Origin: Flavobacterium sp. N2820
GTDB lineage: Bacteria > Bacteroidota > Bacteroidia > Flavobacteriales > Flavobacteriaceae
DNA: 64,000 bases
Reading direction: 5' to 3'
Assembly: GCF_025947285.1 (NCBI RefSeq)
Contig: NZ_CP110008.1
Location: forward strand, 372,001 to 436,000
The position numbers and the translations under genes are program-made. Under the pieces are notes generated by a model that made no database searches, was not told the origin of the DNA, and was given only the letters and a program-made list of their open reading frames with translations. The stretch's first letter is position 1. Each line of letters starts with the position of its first letter. Below, in pieces: positions 8,563-16,216 of the stretch.

Positions 8563-9843
8563 ATGTCAGTTTTAGAAAAAATGAATTCGGCTGAAGCAAT
8601 TGCATTAGAAGACAAATACGGTGCACACAATTATCATCCACTACCAGTAGTTTTGAGTAGAGGAGAAGGAGTTTATGTTTGGGATGTAGAAGGGAAAAAA
8701 TATTATGATTTTCTTTCGGCATATTCTGCAGTAAATCAAGGGCATTGCCATCCTAAAATTGTAGGAGCAATGGTAGCACAAGCTCAAACACTAACTTTAA
8801 CATCAAGAGCATTTTATAATGATAAATTAGGCGTTTATGAACAGTTTGTAACCGACTATTTTGGATTTGATAAAGTATTACCAATGAACACAGGTGCTGA
8901 AGCAGTAGAAACAGCATTAAAATTGTGTAGAAAATGGGCATACGAGAAAAAAGGGATACATGAAAATGAAGCACAAATTATCGTTTGTGATGGCAATTTC
9001 CACGGAAGAACTACAACGATTATCTCATTCTCAAATGATGAAAATGCGCGTAAAAATTTTGGTCCTTATACCGCAGGATTTATAAGTATACCTTATGATG
9101 ACATTGAAGCGTTAGAAAGAGCCGTTAACTCATCAAAAAATATTGCAGGATTCCTGGTAGAACCAATTCAAGGTGAAGCGGGCGTTTATAAACCTACAAC
9201 AGATTATCTTAAAAAAGCAAAAGCAATTTGTGCAGCTAATAATGTTTTGTTTATTGCTGATGAAGTGCAAACAGGAATTGCAAGAACAGGTTCATTATTA
9301 GCGGTTTGTGGTAATTGTACATGCGAATCAAAATGTGAAAAACAAGCAACTTATACGCAACCTGATATTTTAATTTTAGGAAAAGCGTTATCTGGAGGTG
9401 CTTATCCAGTTTCGGCGGTTTTAGCAAATAATAGTATTATGAATGTGATAAAGCCAGGACAACATGGTTCAACTTTTGGAGGAAATCCAGTTGCTGCTGC
9501 TGTTGCCATGGCTGCTTTGGAAGTAGTTTCTGAGGAAAGTTTATCTCAAAACGCAAGAAAATTAGGGAAAATTTTCCGAGATGAATTAGGTAAATTTATT
9601 GAAACTTCTAACATCGCAACATTAGTTAGAGGAAAAGGATTATTGAATGCCGTTGTAATTAACGATACTGAAGAAAGCGATACGGCTTGGAATATTTGTG
9701 TTCGTTTAGCAGCAAACGGATTATTAGCAAAACCAACACACGGAAACATCATTCGTTTTGCACCACCTCTAGTAATGACAGAAGAGCAATTGAGAGATTG
9801 TGTTTCTATAATTATTAGTACTTTGAAAGAATTTGAAAAGTAG
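8563..9843 (+). CDS. rocD: Ornithine aminotransferase (ornithine--oxo-acid transaminase)
   Basis: 426 residues, a class III PLP aminotransferase. It transfers the delta-amino group of ornithine to 2-oxoglutarate, giving glutamate semialdehyde, and so links arginine and proline metabolism. Seen: [10 protein letters not shown] (phosphate-binding region), [21 protein letters not shown] with the PLP-binding Asp, the Schiff-base Lys274 in [13 protein letters not shown], and [10 protein letters not shown]. Odd feature: between RTGSLLAV and PDILILGK there is a Cys-rich insert (C249-x2-C252-x-C254-x3-C258) that could hold a metal. The gene stands alone with a -7 box TATTTTTG at 8487-8494 and a terminator behind it. 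Confidence 0.9.
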   Translation: MSVLEKMNSAEAIALEDKYGAHNYHPLPVVLSRGEGVYVWDVEGKKYYDFLSAYSAVNQGHCHPKIVGAMVAQAQTLTLTSRAFYNDKLGVYEQFVTDYFGFDKVLPMNTGAEAVETALKLCRKWAYEKKGIHENEAQIIVCDGNFHGRTTTIISFSNDENARKNFGPYTAGFISIPYDDIEALERAVNSSKNIAGFLVEPIQGEAGVYKPTTDYLKKAKAICAANNVLFIADEVQTGIARTGSLLAVCGNCTCESKCEKQATYTQPDILILGKALSGGAYPVSAVLANNSIMNVIKPGQHGSTFGGNPVAAAVAMAALEVVSEESLSQNARKLGKIFRDELGKFIETSNIATLVRGKGLLNAVVINDTEESDTAWNICVRLAANGLLAKPTHGNIIRFAPPLVMTEEQLRDCVSIIISTLKEFEK

Positions 9844-9854
9844 AAATAAAGTTT

Positions 9855-9882
9855 AAAATCCTGCACATTGCAGGATTTTTTT
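9855..9882 (+). terminator. Terminator of rocD
   Basis: AAAATCCTGCA-CAT-TGCAGGATTTT is a perfect 11-bp stem ending in a 7-T run, 11 bp after the rocD stop codon. Confidence 0.9.
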
Positions 9883-9908
9883 ATATTTACAAGATTAAAC
9901 TAACTAAC

Positions 9909-10199
9909 ATGAAAACTAAATTAATTGCGATTGCTTCCGTTTTTATTTTAACTTTAGCTTGTTCGCCAAAAATTCAACTTCCATCTGAAGATAAACTTCC
10001 ACCACCAGAAATACCTATGAGTCCTGAATTAGTTGAGGGAAAAACATTATTTTTAAACAATTGTTCTAAGTGTCACGATTTATATAGTCCTAAAGATTTT
10101 AATGCAGAGCAATGGAAGCCAATTATGTTAAGTATGCAGAAAAAAGCTGAAATTTCAGATGAAGAAAGAGAAAAAATTTATGCTTATCTAACAAAATAG
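9909..10199 (+). CDS. Small monohaem c-type cytochrome lipoprotein
   Basis: 96 residues. The lipobox Cys is residue 18 (LTLACSP). A proline-rich linker follows, then a single haem-binding motif C52-S-K-C55-H56. Methionines at about 73 and 76 (KPIMLSMQKK) could be the sixth ligand. The size and the C-terminal helix (EEREKIYAYL) fit a minimal cytochrome c or haem-binding domain tethered to a membrane in the periplasm. Partners are not evident from the neighbours. It is flanked by terminators on both sides, so it is probably monocistronic. Confidence 0.8.
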   Translation: MKTKLIAIASVFILTLACSPKIQLPSEDKLPPPEIPMSPELVEGKTLFLNNCSKCHDLYSPKDFNAEQWKPIMLSMQKKAEISDEEREKIYAYLTK

Positions 10200-10205
10200 T
10201 AAAAG

Positions 10206-10232
10206 TATCCGTCATTTGGCGGATATTTTTTT
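10206..10232 (+). terminator. Terminator of the cytochrome gene
   Basis: TATCCGTC-ATTT-GGCGGATA (8 bp, one G-U) followed by T7, starting 6 bp after the stop codon. Confidence 0.8.
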
Positions 10233-10269
10233 GGTATTGTTTTTGTATTTTTACAACCAATTAATAGCT

Positions 10270-10773
10270 ATGAAATCTAAATTATCTTTTTTCTTTTTAC
10301 TATTCTCTTTGCTCTCCTTTGGTCAAGTGCCGCATTGTGGCTTTGATTTTACCTCTTATTTAGTCGTAAAAGCACATGAAGAAGGAAAATCAGATAACAT
10401 TGCCGATTTAAAAATTACGTTAGTCAACGAAAAAGGAGCAGAAATCATCAACGAAAACAATAAATACAGTTGGAAATACGGCAATAAACCTTTGGTTTTT
10501 ACTAAAAATCATCTTATCAGCAAGCCAAACGAAGCTGAGAAATGGTTTTTCCCGTATGCTGGTGATACTTATTTACTTTCAGTAACAAATACCTTTCCCG
10601 CGGAAGAATTTTACATTAAAATTGAAGATACAAAAGGAAAATACAAAGAACAATTGGTGCAATTACAAGCTTTTAATATGTACATTTTGTGTTCGAGTGA
10701 AAACGAACGCCAAGCCAGAAGCTTCGGTCCAAGAAGTAATAATCCGATTGAAGTGATTGTTGAACGAAAATAA
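10270..10773 (+). CDS. Exported protein of unknown function
   Basis: 167 residues from the ATG at 10270, which begins a standard signal peptide (KLSFFFLLFSLLSFGQ). An upstream in-frame start at 10216 would overlap the preceding terminator and put 18 residues before the signal. The mature part looks like a beta-sandwich with carboxypeptidase-regulatory flavour (YLVVKAHEEGKSDNIADLKITLVNEKG, then DTYLLSVTN, then EFYIKIEDTKGKY). It has no catalytic motif. It is probably periplasmic or surface-exposed. A bidirectional terminator follows. Confidence 0.65.
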   Translation: MKSKLSFFFLLFSLLSFGQVPHCGFDFTSYLVVKAHEEGKSDNIADLKITLVNEKGAEIINENNKYSWKYGNKPLVFTKNHLISKPNEAEKWFFPYAGDTYLLSVTNTFPAEEFYIKIEDTKGKYKEQLVQLQAFNMYILCSSENERQARSFGPRSNNPIEVIVERK

Positions 10774-10777
10774 AAAA

Positions 10778-10800
10778 AAACACCTCAATAGAAGGTGTTT
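10778..10800. terminator. Bidirectional terminator
   Basis: AAACACCT-CAATAGA-AGGTGTTT hairpin between two convergent stop codons. An A-run on its left provides the T tract for the minus-strand gene; the plus-strand T tract is only three bases. Confidence 0.65.
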
Positions 10801-10805
10801 ATGGA

Positions 10806-11189
10806 TTAGTTGCAGTTGTTTACAGCAATAACTTTTAATGTTTTGTTTCCAGCGGGTAATTCCCAATCTACTTGATCGTTGGCTTTAAAACCAATGATAG
10901 CAACGCTTAAAGGAACAAGAACTGAATATTTACTTTCTTTTATATTGACCTGAGACGGTAAAACAATTTGAAATTTCATTTGTTTTTTTGTGCCCATATC
11001 TTCAATTATTACTTCAGAATTAATTCGAATAAAACTATTTTCAATTACTGAATCTTCAATTACAGTTCCACGGTCTAATTCTTCATTTAGTAATTTTATT
11101 TCTCTGGCACTTGTAGCTGAAAGATTCGCTTTTGTGATTTTTTTCAACAGTTTATAATCACTCAATGTGAATGTTGGTATTGGTTTCAT
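10806..11189 (-). CDS. GreA/GreB C-terminal-like (Rnk-type) protein
   Basis: 127 residues. The C-terminal half has the FKBP-like fold seen at the end of GreA, GreB and Rnk: FQIVLPSQVNI...YSVLVPLSVAIIGFKANDQVDWELP. This matches the GreA motif where the protein carries structures for secondary-channel RNA polymerase binding. The N-terminal coiled coil of true GreA is missing or reduced to a short helix (about 8-40). It may bind RNA polymerase, as Rnk does, or act otherwise. It starts 5 bp after the glutamate-synthase-like gene and so is likely co-transcribed with it. Confidence 0.7.
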   Translation of the reverse strand: MKPIPTFTLSDYKLLKKITKANLSATSAREIKLLNEELDRGTVIEDSVIENSFIRINSEVIIEDMGTKKQMKFQIVLPSQVNIKESKYSVLVPLSVAIIGFKANDQVDWELPAGNKTLKVIAVNNCN

Positions 11190-11194
11190 ATTGT

Positions 11195-12757
11195 TCAGTT
11201 TAAATTTATGTATTGCATATTATTGTTTTCCTTCTCGGGATAATATATCTCCGTAAAATTTTGATTTGAATTGTGTTCAACTCTTTTATATAAGAAGTCA
11301 GGTGTTATTTCTTTTGGATCTTCAAATCCGCATGCTCCAATAAATTCACCAAAGGCTTTTAAGGTGTTTTTATGAAAATTAGCTACTCTGACTCTTTTAT
11401 CGGTTACATTTAATCCTTTGTATAACGATTTATCCTGCGTCGCAATTCCTACGGGACATTTTCCGCTATCGCATTGTAAGGCTTGAATGCATCCAAGAGC
11501 AAACATCATTCCACGCGCACTGTAACAAGCATCAGCTCCTAAAGCCAGTGTTTTTGCAATATCAAAAGCCGAAATGATTTTTCCAGAAGCTAAAATTTTA
11601 ATTTCGTCACGCAGACCATATTCTTTTAAGGTTTGGTTTACAAATACAATCGCATCTGATAGCGCCATTCCCATATAATCGATAAATTCAAGAGGTGCAG
11701 CACCTGTTCCGCCTTCAGCACCATCTATAGTGATGAAATCGGGATAAATTTTAGTATGTAACATCGCTTTTACAATAGCAATAAATTCATCTTTTCGACC
11801 AATACAAATTTTAAAACCAACAGGTTTAAAGTTGGAAAGTTCACGTAATCGTCCAATAAAATACAATAATTCGGTAGCATTTGAAAAAGCAGTATGTCCA
11901 GATGGAGAATGAACGGTTGTAAAAGGTTTGATATTTCTGATTTTTGCTATTTCAGGCGTGTTTTTTTCTGCTGGAAGTAATCCGCCATGACCCGGTTTTG
12001 CACCTTGAGATAATTTTAATTCAATCATCTTTACTTCTTCATAATTGGCTTTTTGAGCAAATAATTCACTCGAAAAATTTCCCTTTTCATCTCTACATCC
12101 AAAATATCCTGTTCCAATTTGCCAAATCAAATCGCCTCCCATTAAGTGGTAATCACTAATTCCGCCTTCACCTGTATTATGTGCAAAATTTCCAAGTTTA
12201 GCTCCTTCATTTAAAGAAGTAATAGCAGTTTTACTCAAGGCACCATAACTCATAGCGCTGATATTATAAATACTAGCATTGTAGGGTTGTAAACATTTTG
12301 AGCCACCAATTAGTGTTCTAAATTTTTTCTCATCCGCTTTTTTCGGATATACTGAATGTGCCGCCCATTCATATCCAATGCGGTTTGGGTCGTCTTGCAT
12401 TCCAAAGGAAATGGTTTGCTTTTCGTTTTTCGCTCTTTGATACACAATAGAGCGTTGTCTTCTATTAAATGGTTTTCCATCTAATTCACCTTCAAAAAAG
12501 TATTGACGAAATTCAGGTCGAACCGATTCAAATAAATAACGTAATCTACCTACTAATGGGTAATTTTTTCGAACAGAATGTTTTGTTTGTGTACTATCAA
12601 TTAATACGAGAAACAATGCGATAAATGGCGCACTTAAAAAGACGGAATGTACTTTATAATAAAAGACCAAGAAAAGGGTTCCTATAAAAAAAGAAAGTGT
12701 GATTAACCAAATAATATGGCGCGCGTTTAGCTTCCCAAAAAGTTTTTTTTGTGACAT
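11195..12757 (-). CDS. FMN-binding glutamate-synthase-family protein
   Basis: 520 residues. Two N-terminal hydrophobic segments (about 14-55) anchor it in the membrane. The remainder is the glutamate-synthase FMN domain: GEGGISDYHLMGGDLIWQIGTGYFGCRD, the glycine-rich FMN site TIDGAEGGTGAAPLEF, and a cysteine cluster CIQALQCDSGKCPVGIATQ that matches the iron-sulfur site of GltS. No glutaminase domain is present. Such proteins are common but their physiological reaction is not established. It heads an operon with the Gre-like gene. A promoter box far upstream (12987-12994) predicts a leader of about 220 nt. Confidence 0.8.
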   Translation of the reverse strand: MSQKKLFGKLNARHIIWLITLSFFIGTLFLVFYYKVHSVFLSAPFIALFLVLIDSTQTKHSVRKNYPLVGRLRYLFESVRPEFRQYFFEGELDGKPFNRRQRSIVYQRAKNEKQTISFGMQDDPNRIGYEWAAHSVYPKKADEKKFRTLIGGSKCLQPYNASIYNISAMSYGALSKTAITSLNEGAKLGNFAHNTGEGGISDYHLMGGDLIWQIGTGYFGCRDEKGNFSSELFAQKANYEEVKMIELKLSQGAKPGHGGLLPAEKNTPEIAKIRNIKPFTTVHSPSGHTAFSNATELLYFIGRLRELSNFKPVGFKICIGRKDEFIAIVKAMLHTKIYPDFITIDGAEGGTGAAPLEFIDYMGMALSDAIVFVNQTLKEYGLRDEIKILASGKIISAFDIAKTLALGADACYSARGMMFALGCIQALQCDSGKCPVGIATQDKSLYKGLNVTDKRVRVANFHKNTLKAFGEFIGACGFEDPKEITPDFLYKRVEHNSNQNFTEIYYPEKENNNMQYINLN

Positions 12758-12980
12758 GTTTTTTAGGTTTTAGATAAAAAAATGATTCCAGAAGTTATTT
12801 CTGAAATGTTATTGAATGTAGTTTTGTAAAAGAAAATCCTCCGCCTGAAGAATATGCATAGAAAGACGGAGGCCTAATTGATGAAGGCCTTGCTGTGTGA
12901 AAAGAATAATACCTTATTGTAGAATGTATTATCTATTGAAAATGTATGTAAAAATGTATTTTTCAAGACTAAAAATTATA
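12758..12980 (-). promoter_or_regulatory. Long putatively structured leader of the glutamate-synthase-like operon
   Basis: There is no long ORF here. On the minus strand the block 12838-12890 contains two inverted repeats, AGGCCT...AGGCCT and CCTCCG...CGGAGG, that share bases and could form alternative hairpins. It also holds a short ORF encoding MHILQAEDFLLQNYIQ. Attenuator, riboswitch or leader-peptide control are all possible; none is shown. Confidence 0.35.
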
Positions 12981-12986
12981 GTTTGA

Positions 12987-12994
12987 CAAAGGTA
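12987..12994 (-). promoter_or_regulatory. -7 promoter box for the glutamate-synthase-like operon
   Basis: TACCTTTG on the minus strand is a good match to TAnnTTTG. It lies between this operon and the stop codon of the upstream minus-strand gene, about 230 bp from the downstream ATG. No well-spaced -33 box is seen. Confidence 0.45.
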
Positions 12995-13017
12995 ATCAAA
13001 GCTTTTGGATTAATAAA

Positions 13018-13572
13018 TTATTTCCACTTAATATTACACCCAATACTCGGTTTCTGCTCAGGATTAATTAGTCGATTTGTAACCACACCATCAATAGCGC
13101 TTCTTAAATCGGAACCACTTAATGGAATACCATTTGCTGGTCGGCTATCATCTAATTGGCCTCTATAAACCAATTTATTTTGATTGTCGAAAAGATAAAA
13201 ATCGGGAGTACAAGCGGCATCGTAGGCTTTGGCTACTTCTTGTGTTTCGTCATATAAATATGGGAATTCAAATCCGTTTTCAAAGGCAAATTCTGTCATT
13301 AATTCTGGTGCATCTTGAGGATATTTTATTACATCGTTGCTTGAAATTGCTACAAAACCAATGCCTTGCACACGATAATCGTTCACCACTTTTAGCACTT
13401 CTTCCATTACATGAAGTACAAACGGACAATGATTGCAAATGAATAGGACAACCGTTCCTTTTTCACCTTTGCACGCTTCAAAAGTTTTAAATTCATTTGA
13501 ATTAGTATCTTTCAAATTAAAATCAGGAGCAATTGTGCCCAGTGGTAACATGTTAGAAGGAGTTTGAGCCAT
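13018..13572 (-). CDS. Thioredoxin-fold protein of the AhpC/TSA-like redoxin group
   Basis: 184 residues, no signal peptide. It opens with LGTIAPDFNLKDTNSNEF, as in redoxins. The active-site motif is C46-N-H-C49-P-F, an unusual CxxC seen in a bacterial thioredoxin-family group often annotated simply as such. The cis-Pro region is DAACTPDFYLFD and the C-terminus is GQLDDSRPANG. It is expected to reduce or exchange disulfides or peroxides in the cytosol, but the substrate is unknown. It is flanked by intergenic spacers with no obvious operon partner. Confidence 0.8.
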   Translation of the reverse strand: MAQTPSNMLPLGTIAPDFNLKDTNSNEFKTFEACKGEKGTVVLFICNHCPFVLHVMEEVLKVVNDYRVQGIGFVAISSNDVIKYPQDAPELMTEFAFENGFEFPYLYDETQEVAKAYDAACTPDFYLFDNQNKLVYRGQLDDSRPANGIPLSGSDLRSAIDGVVTNRLINPEQKPSIGCNIKWK

Positions 13573-13696
13573 TATTAATTTAGAATTTAGAGTTTTTAAT
13601 CTTTCTACTTTTTACTTTTAACTTCACTAATTATACGCACCAAATCTTTTATTGTTACAAAATAGCACAATACTTTTTTTTGGGATTCCATTTTCT

Positions 13697-13704
13697 TACT
13701 TTTG
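13697..13704 (+). promoter_or_regulatory. -7 promoter box for pyrD
   Basis: TACTTTTG matches TAnnTTTG and lies 20 bp upstream of the chosen pyrD start, which supports that start over the upstream one at 13652, inside which this box would fall. Confidence 0.6.
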
Positions 13705-13723
13705 CATCACAACACAACACATT

Positions 13724-14743
13724 ATGTACAAACTATTTATTCGTCCGTTACTTTTCTGTTTCGATCCAGAAAAAGTGCATTATTTTACCTTTTCATTCAT
13801 TCGTTTTCTGAATAAAATTCCAGGTTTTTCAAGCTTATTTCAATCGCTTTACGAAGTAAAAGATGCCCGTTTAGAGCGAGAAGTTTTCGGAATTAAATTC
13901 AAAAATCCGGTTGGTTTAGCAGCTGGGTTTGATAAAGATGCAAAGTTATATCAAGAGTTGTCAAATTTCGGTTTCGGATTTATTGAAATTGGTACTTTAA
14001 CGCCTGTTGGACAAGAAGGAAATCCAAAGAAACGTTTGTTCCGCTTAAAAGAAGATAATGCGATTATCAACCGAATGGGCTTCAATAATGGCGGTGTTAA
14101 AGATGCGGTAGAACGTTTGAAAAATAATAAAGGCGTTTTAATTGGTGGAAACATCGGAAAAAATAAAGTTACGCCAAACGAAGAAGCAGTGAAAGATTAC
14201 GAAATCTGTTTTGAAGCTTTGTTTCCGTATGTAGATTATTTTGTGGTCAATGTGAGTTCGCCAAACACACCAAATCTTCGTGAATTGCAAGATAAAAAGC
14301 CTTTGACAGAATTATTGCAAACACTTCAAGATAAGAACAATGCAAAACCAAAACAAAAGCCAATTTTACTAAAAATCGCTCCCGATTTAACAGATGAACA
14401 ACTTTTAGATATCATTGATATTGTAAACGAAACTAAAATTGCTGGCGTAATTGCTACGAATACTACGATTTCTCGCGAAGGTTTACAATCGGAAAACAAA
14501 TCAGAAATGGGCGGTTTATCTGGAAAACCATTAACCAAACGTTCTACAGAAGTAATTCGTTTTCTTTCGGAAAAAAGTAATAAGTCGTTCCCAATTATTG
14601 GAGTAGGAGGAATTCATACCGCTGAAGATGCGATTGAAAAGTTGAATGCTGGTGCAAGTTTAGTGCAACTTTATACAGGATTTATTTATGAAGGACCAGC
14701 TTTAGTAAAAGCGATTAATGAAAAGATTTTAGAAAATAGCTAA
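13724..14743 (+). CDS. pyrD: Quinone-dependent dihydroorotate dehydrogenase (class 2)
   Basis: 339 residues from the ATG at 13724. It oxidises dihydroorotate to orotate in pyrimidine synthesis, passing electrons to quinone at the inner membrane. Seen: N-terminal amphipathic quinone-binding segment ([23 protein letters not shown]), [41 protein letters not shown], the FMN and substrate motif [16 protein letters not shown] with the catalytic Ser typical of class 2, [15 protein letters not shown] and [11 protein letters not shown]. Its end overlaps the convergent DUF3307 gene by 15 bp. Confidence 0.95.
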   Translation: MYKLFIRPLLFCFDPEKVHYFTFSFIRFLNKIPGFSSLFQSLYEVKDARLEREVFGIKFKNPVGLAAGFDKDAKLYQELSNFGFGFIEIGTLTPVGQEGNPKKRLFRLKEDNAIINRMGFNNGGVKDAVERLKNNKGVLIGGNIGKNKVTPNEEAVKDYEICFEALFPYVDYFVVNVSSPNTPNLRELQDKKPLTELLQTLQDKNNAKPKQKPILLKIAPDLTDEQLLDIIDIVNETKIAGVIATNTTISREGLQSENKSEMGGLSGKPLTKRSTEVIRFLSEKSNKSFPIIGVGGIHTAEDAIEKLNAGASLVQLYTGFIYEGPALVKAINEKILENS

Positions 14744-15429
14744 TTGAACGAGTAATCCTATTAGTAACGCAATTCCGAAACTTAACAGGGTTCCAATAAG
14801 TACATATTCGGTTAGTTTTCGGTCTTTTGCGGCTTTTAAATCACCAAATCTAAAAATTGACTTTGCAGCCAATAAAAATCCAATAGCTTCAAAATGATGG
14901 GTCAAAATGAAGCAGAAAATGAATAAGCGTTCTAAAATTCCAATATAATTTCCAGCATTTTCAAGCGAATTGTCTTTTGCTTTTTTTTCTGGTGTCCAAA
15001 TGGAAATGATATTTCGAATGATTATTGAAGTAGGTTTTGTTAATAAAACAATTCCAGTTAAGACTATCCAGAAATTATTTCCAAAAAAGCTAAAATTTAT
15101 TGTAGTATTTGTGTAAAAAAATGCGATTCCCACAATGGTTATTGCGTGTAAAAATTGATCCAAAAGAAACCAAAATCGTTTGGTTTTTTTAGTTTGAAAT
15201 TGCAATTTCATATAATCTATTACACCATGAAGAACTGCTAAAAGTAGTGCAAACCAAAGGAAACTTTTTTCAAATACGAGAGCAAAAGCTAAAATACCGT
15301 GAAGAAGCACATGAAAATACAAGTAAATACTTTTATGCTTTTAGCTTCTTTATCTAAAACCCAATCGGTTGGTTGCAACAAAAAATCGCCAATTAAATGT
15401 GCTAAAAGTAATTTTACGAGTACAATCAT
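14729..15429 (-). pseudogene. DUF3307 integral membrane protein, frameshifted
   Basis: The open frame covering 14729-15322 lacks an ATG (its first codon would be TTG) and starts mid-domain at LYFHVLLHG. The missing N-terminus lies in another frame from the ATG at 15429: MIVLVKLLLAHLIGDFLLQP, then TDWVLDKEAK. Adding one A to the AAAA run at 15339-15342 (TTTT on the plus strand) joins them as DKEAKKHKSIYLYFHVLLHG and restores a typical DUF3307 protein of about 233 residues with six or so membrane helices. The restored ATG overlaps the SatD stop as ATGA, a classic coupling. It is either a real mutation or a one-base assembly error. Function is unknown; it pairs with SatD. Confidence 0.75.
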
Positions 15430-16037
15430 ACTTCAAGAGTTTTAACTTTTTTTCTAAAATAGTGTTCCACTTGCATCATCAATTCAAAATTAGAACGTTT
15501 TTGTCGTCTGCTCACTGCTGCTTGATTAATGCCTAGTTTTACACCTATTTCTTCTTGTGAAAGCGTAGGGTTTTGAATGGCAATTAAAACAAATTCTGCC
15601 GACTGCTGCAACCAATTGTCCATGAATGACAAGCTTAATTTAAGCATTAAATTCAACTCTTCATCAAATGCTGTATTGCCTGTATTTAATACTAAATTTA
15701 GTTTCTGCTTTTTTAAGGTTTCAAATGTTTCACCTGAGCGAATAAAGGCTGTTCCGTTGCTTTCTGTTATTTTTCTCGTTTTATATGTTTTGTCTCCAAA
15801 TCCTAAACTCATTCGTACATCTAAATTAATGGATTTGAAAAAAGCTTTAATTTGAAACGCTATGAATAACGCATCTTCTGGATTTTTAATTTCCATCTGA
15901 AATTCATCACCACGATAAATTTCCCAATCATTTGGAGATTTCCCAAAAGTGAGTAATAAAGCTTTTAAATCATCTATCCATTTCTTGGAAGAAAGCTTTC
16001 TTGAGTTGATTATATCTGCTGTAAGTATCACAATCAT
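15426..16037 (-). CDS. SatD family protein: cyclase-like palm domain plus helix-turn-helix
   Basis: 203 residues, cytosolic. Residues 1-115 read like a class III nucleotide cyclase or GGDEF-type palm domain: ILTADIINS with Asp8 at the end of strand 1, the hairpin YRGDEFQMEI with Asp44, then NPEDALFIAFQIKAF, then LDVRMSLGFGD (72-82) and NGTAFIRSGETFE (94-106). Metal-ligand Asp positions are kept; the usual cyclase Asn/Arg pair is not obvious. Residues 160-182 (SQEEIGVKLGINQAAVSRR) form a helix-turn-helix. The family name SatD is recognised; activity is unproven. It is coupled by ATGA to the DUF3307 gene and has a strong promoter and three upstream operator-like repeats, so autoregulation is plausible. 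Confidence 0.8.
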   Translation of the reverse strand: MIVILTADIINSRKLSSKKWIDDLKALLLTFGKSPNDWEIYRGDEFQMEIKNPEDALFIAFQIKAFFKSINLDVRMSLGFGDKTYKTRKITESNGTAFIRSGETFETLKKQKLNLVLNTGNTAFDEELNLMLKLSLSFMDNWLQQSAEFVLIAIQNPTLSQEEIGVKLGINQAAVSRRQKRSNFELMMQVEHYFRKKVKTLEV

Positions 16038-16041
16038 AACT

Positions 16042-16073
16042 CAAATGTACTCAAATATTTTTATAAAAGCAAA
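16042..16073 (-). promoter_or_regulatory. Promoter of satD-DUF3307, probably leaderless
   Basis: On the minus strand TTTG (16070-16073), a 20-nt spacer and TACATTTG (16042-16049) match the Bacteroidota -33/-7 consensus almost perfectly. The -7 box ends about 5 nt before the satD ATG, so transcription should start at or next to the start codon. Confidence 0.75.
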
Positions 16074-16154
16074 ATTATTACCTAAAAGTGTAATATTTTA
16101 AATTATTACCTAAAAGTGTAATATTTCGTATTATTACCAAAAAGTGTAATACTT
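16074..16154. repeat. Three tandem 28-bp-phased operator-like repeats
   Basis: Units begin at 16074, 16102 and 16130. Each contains the dyad ATTAC-N8-GTAAT with core CTAAAAGT (AAAAAGT-type in the third). About 25 bp of each unit is conserved and the phase is exactly 28 bp. The array abuts the -33 box of satD on one side and lies about 50 bp from the HMG-CoA lyase promoter box on the other. It looks like a multi-site operator for a dimeric regulator, perhaps SatD itself. Confidence 0.7.
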
Positions 16155-16203
16155 CAATTGTTAAGAATGTAAAAAAACGATTTCGTAAAATAGAATACTT
16201 TAT

Positions 16204-16211
16204 TATCTTTG
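16204..16211 (+). promoter_or_regulatory. -7 promoter box for HMG-CoA lyase
   Basis: TATCTTTG matches TAnnTTTG and ends 5 bp before the ATG at 16217, again predicting a very short or absent leader. Confidence 0.5.
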
Positions 16212-16216
16212 AAGCT

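Noticed and set aside
16074..16154. Possible minimal CRISPR array
   Set aside because: The three units are contiguous, with only about 3 bp of non-conserved sequence between them, so there are no spacers; no cas genes are nearby.
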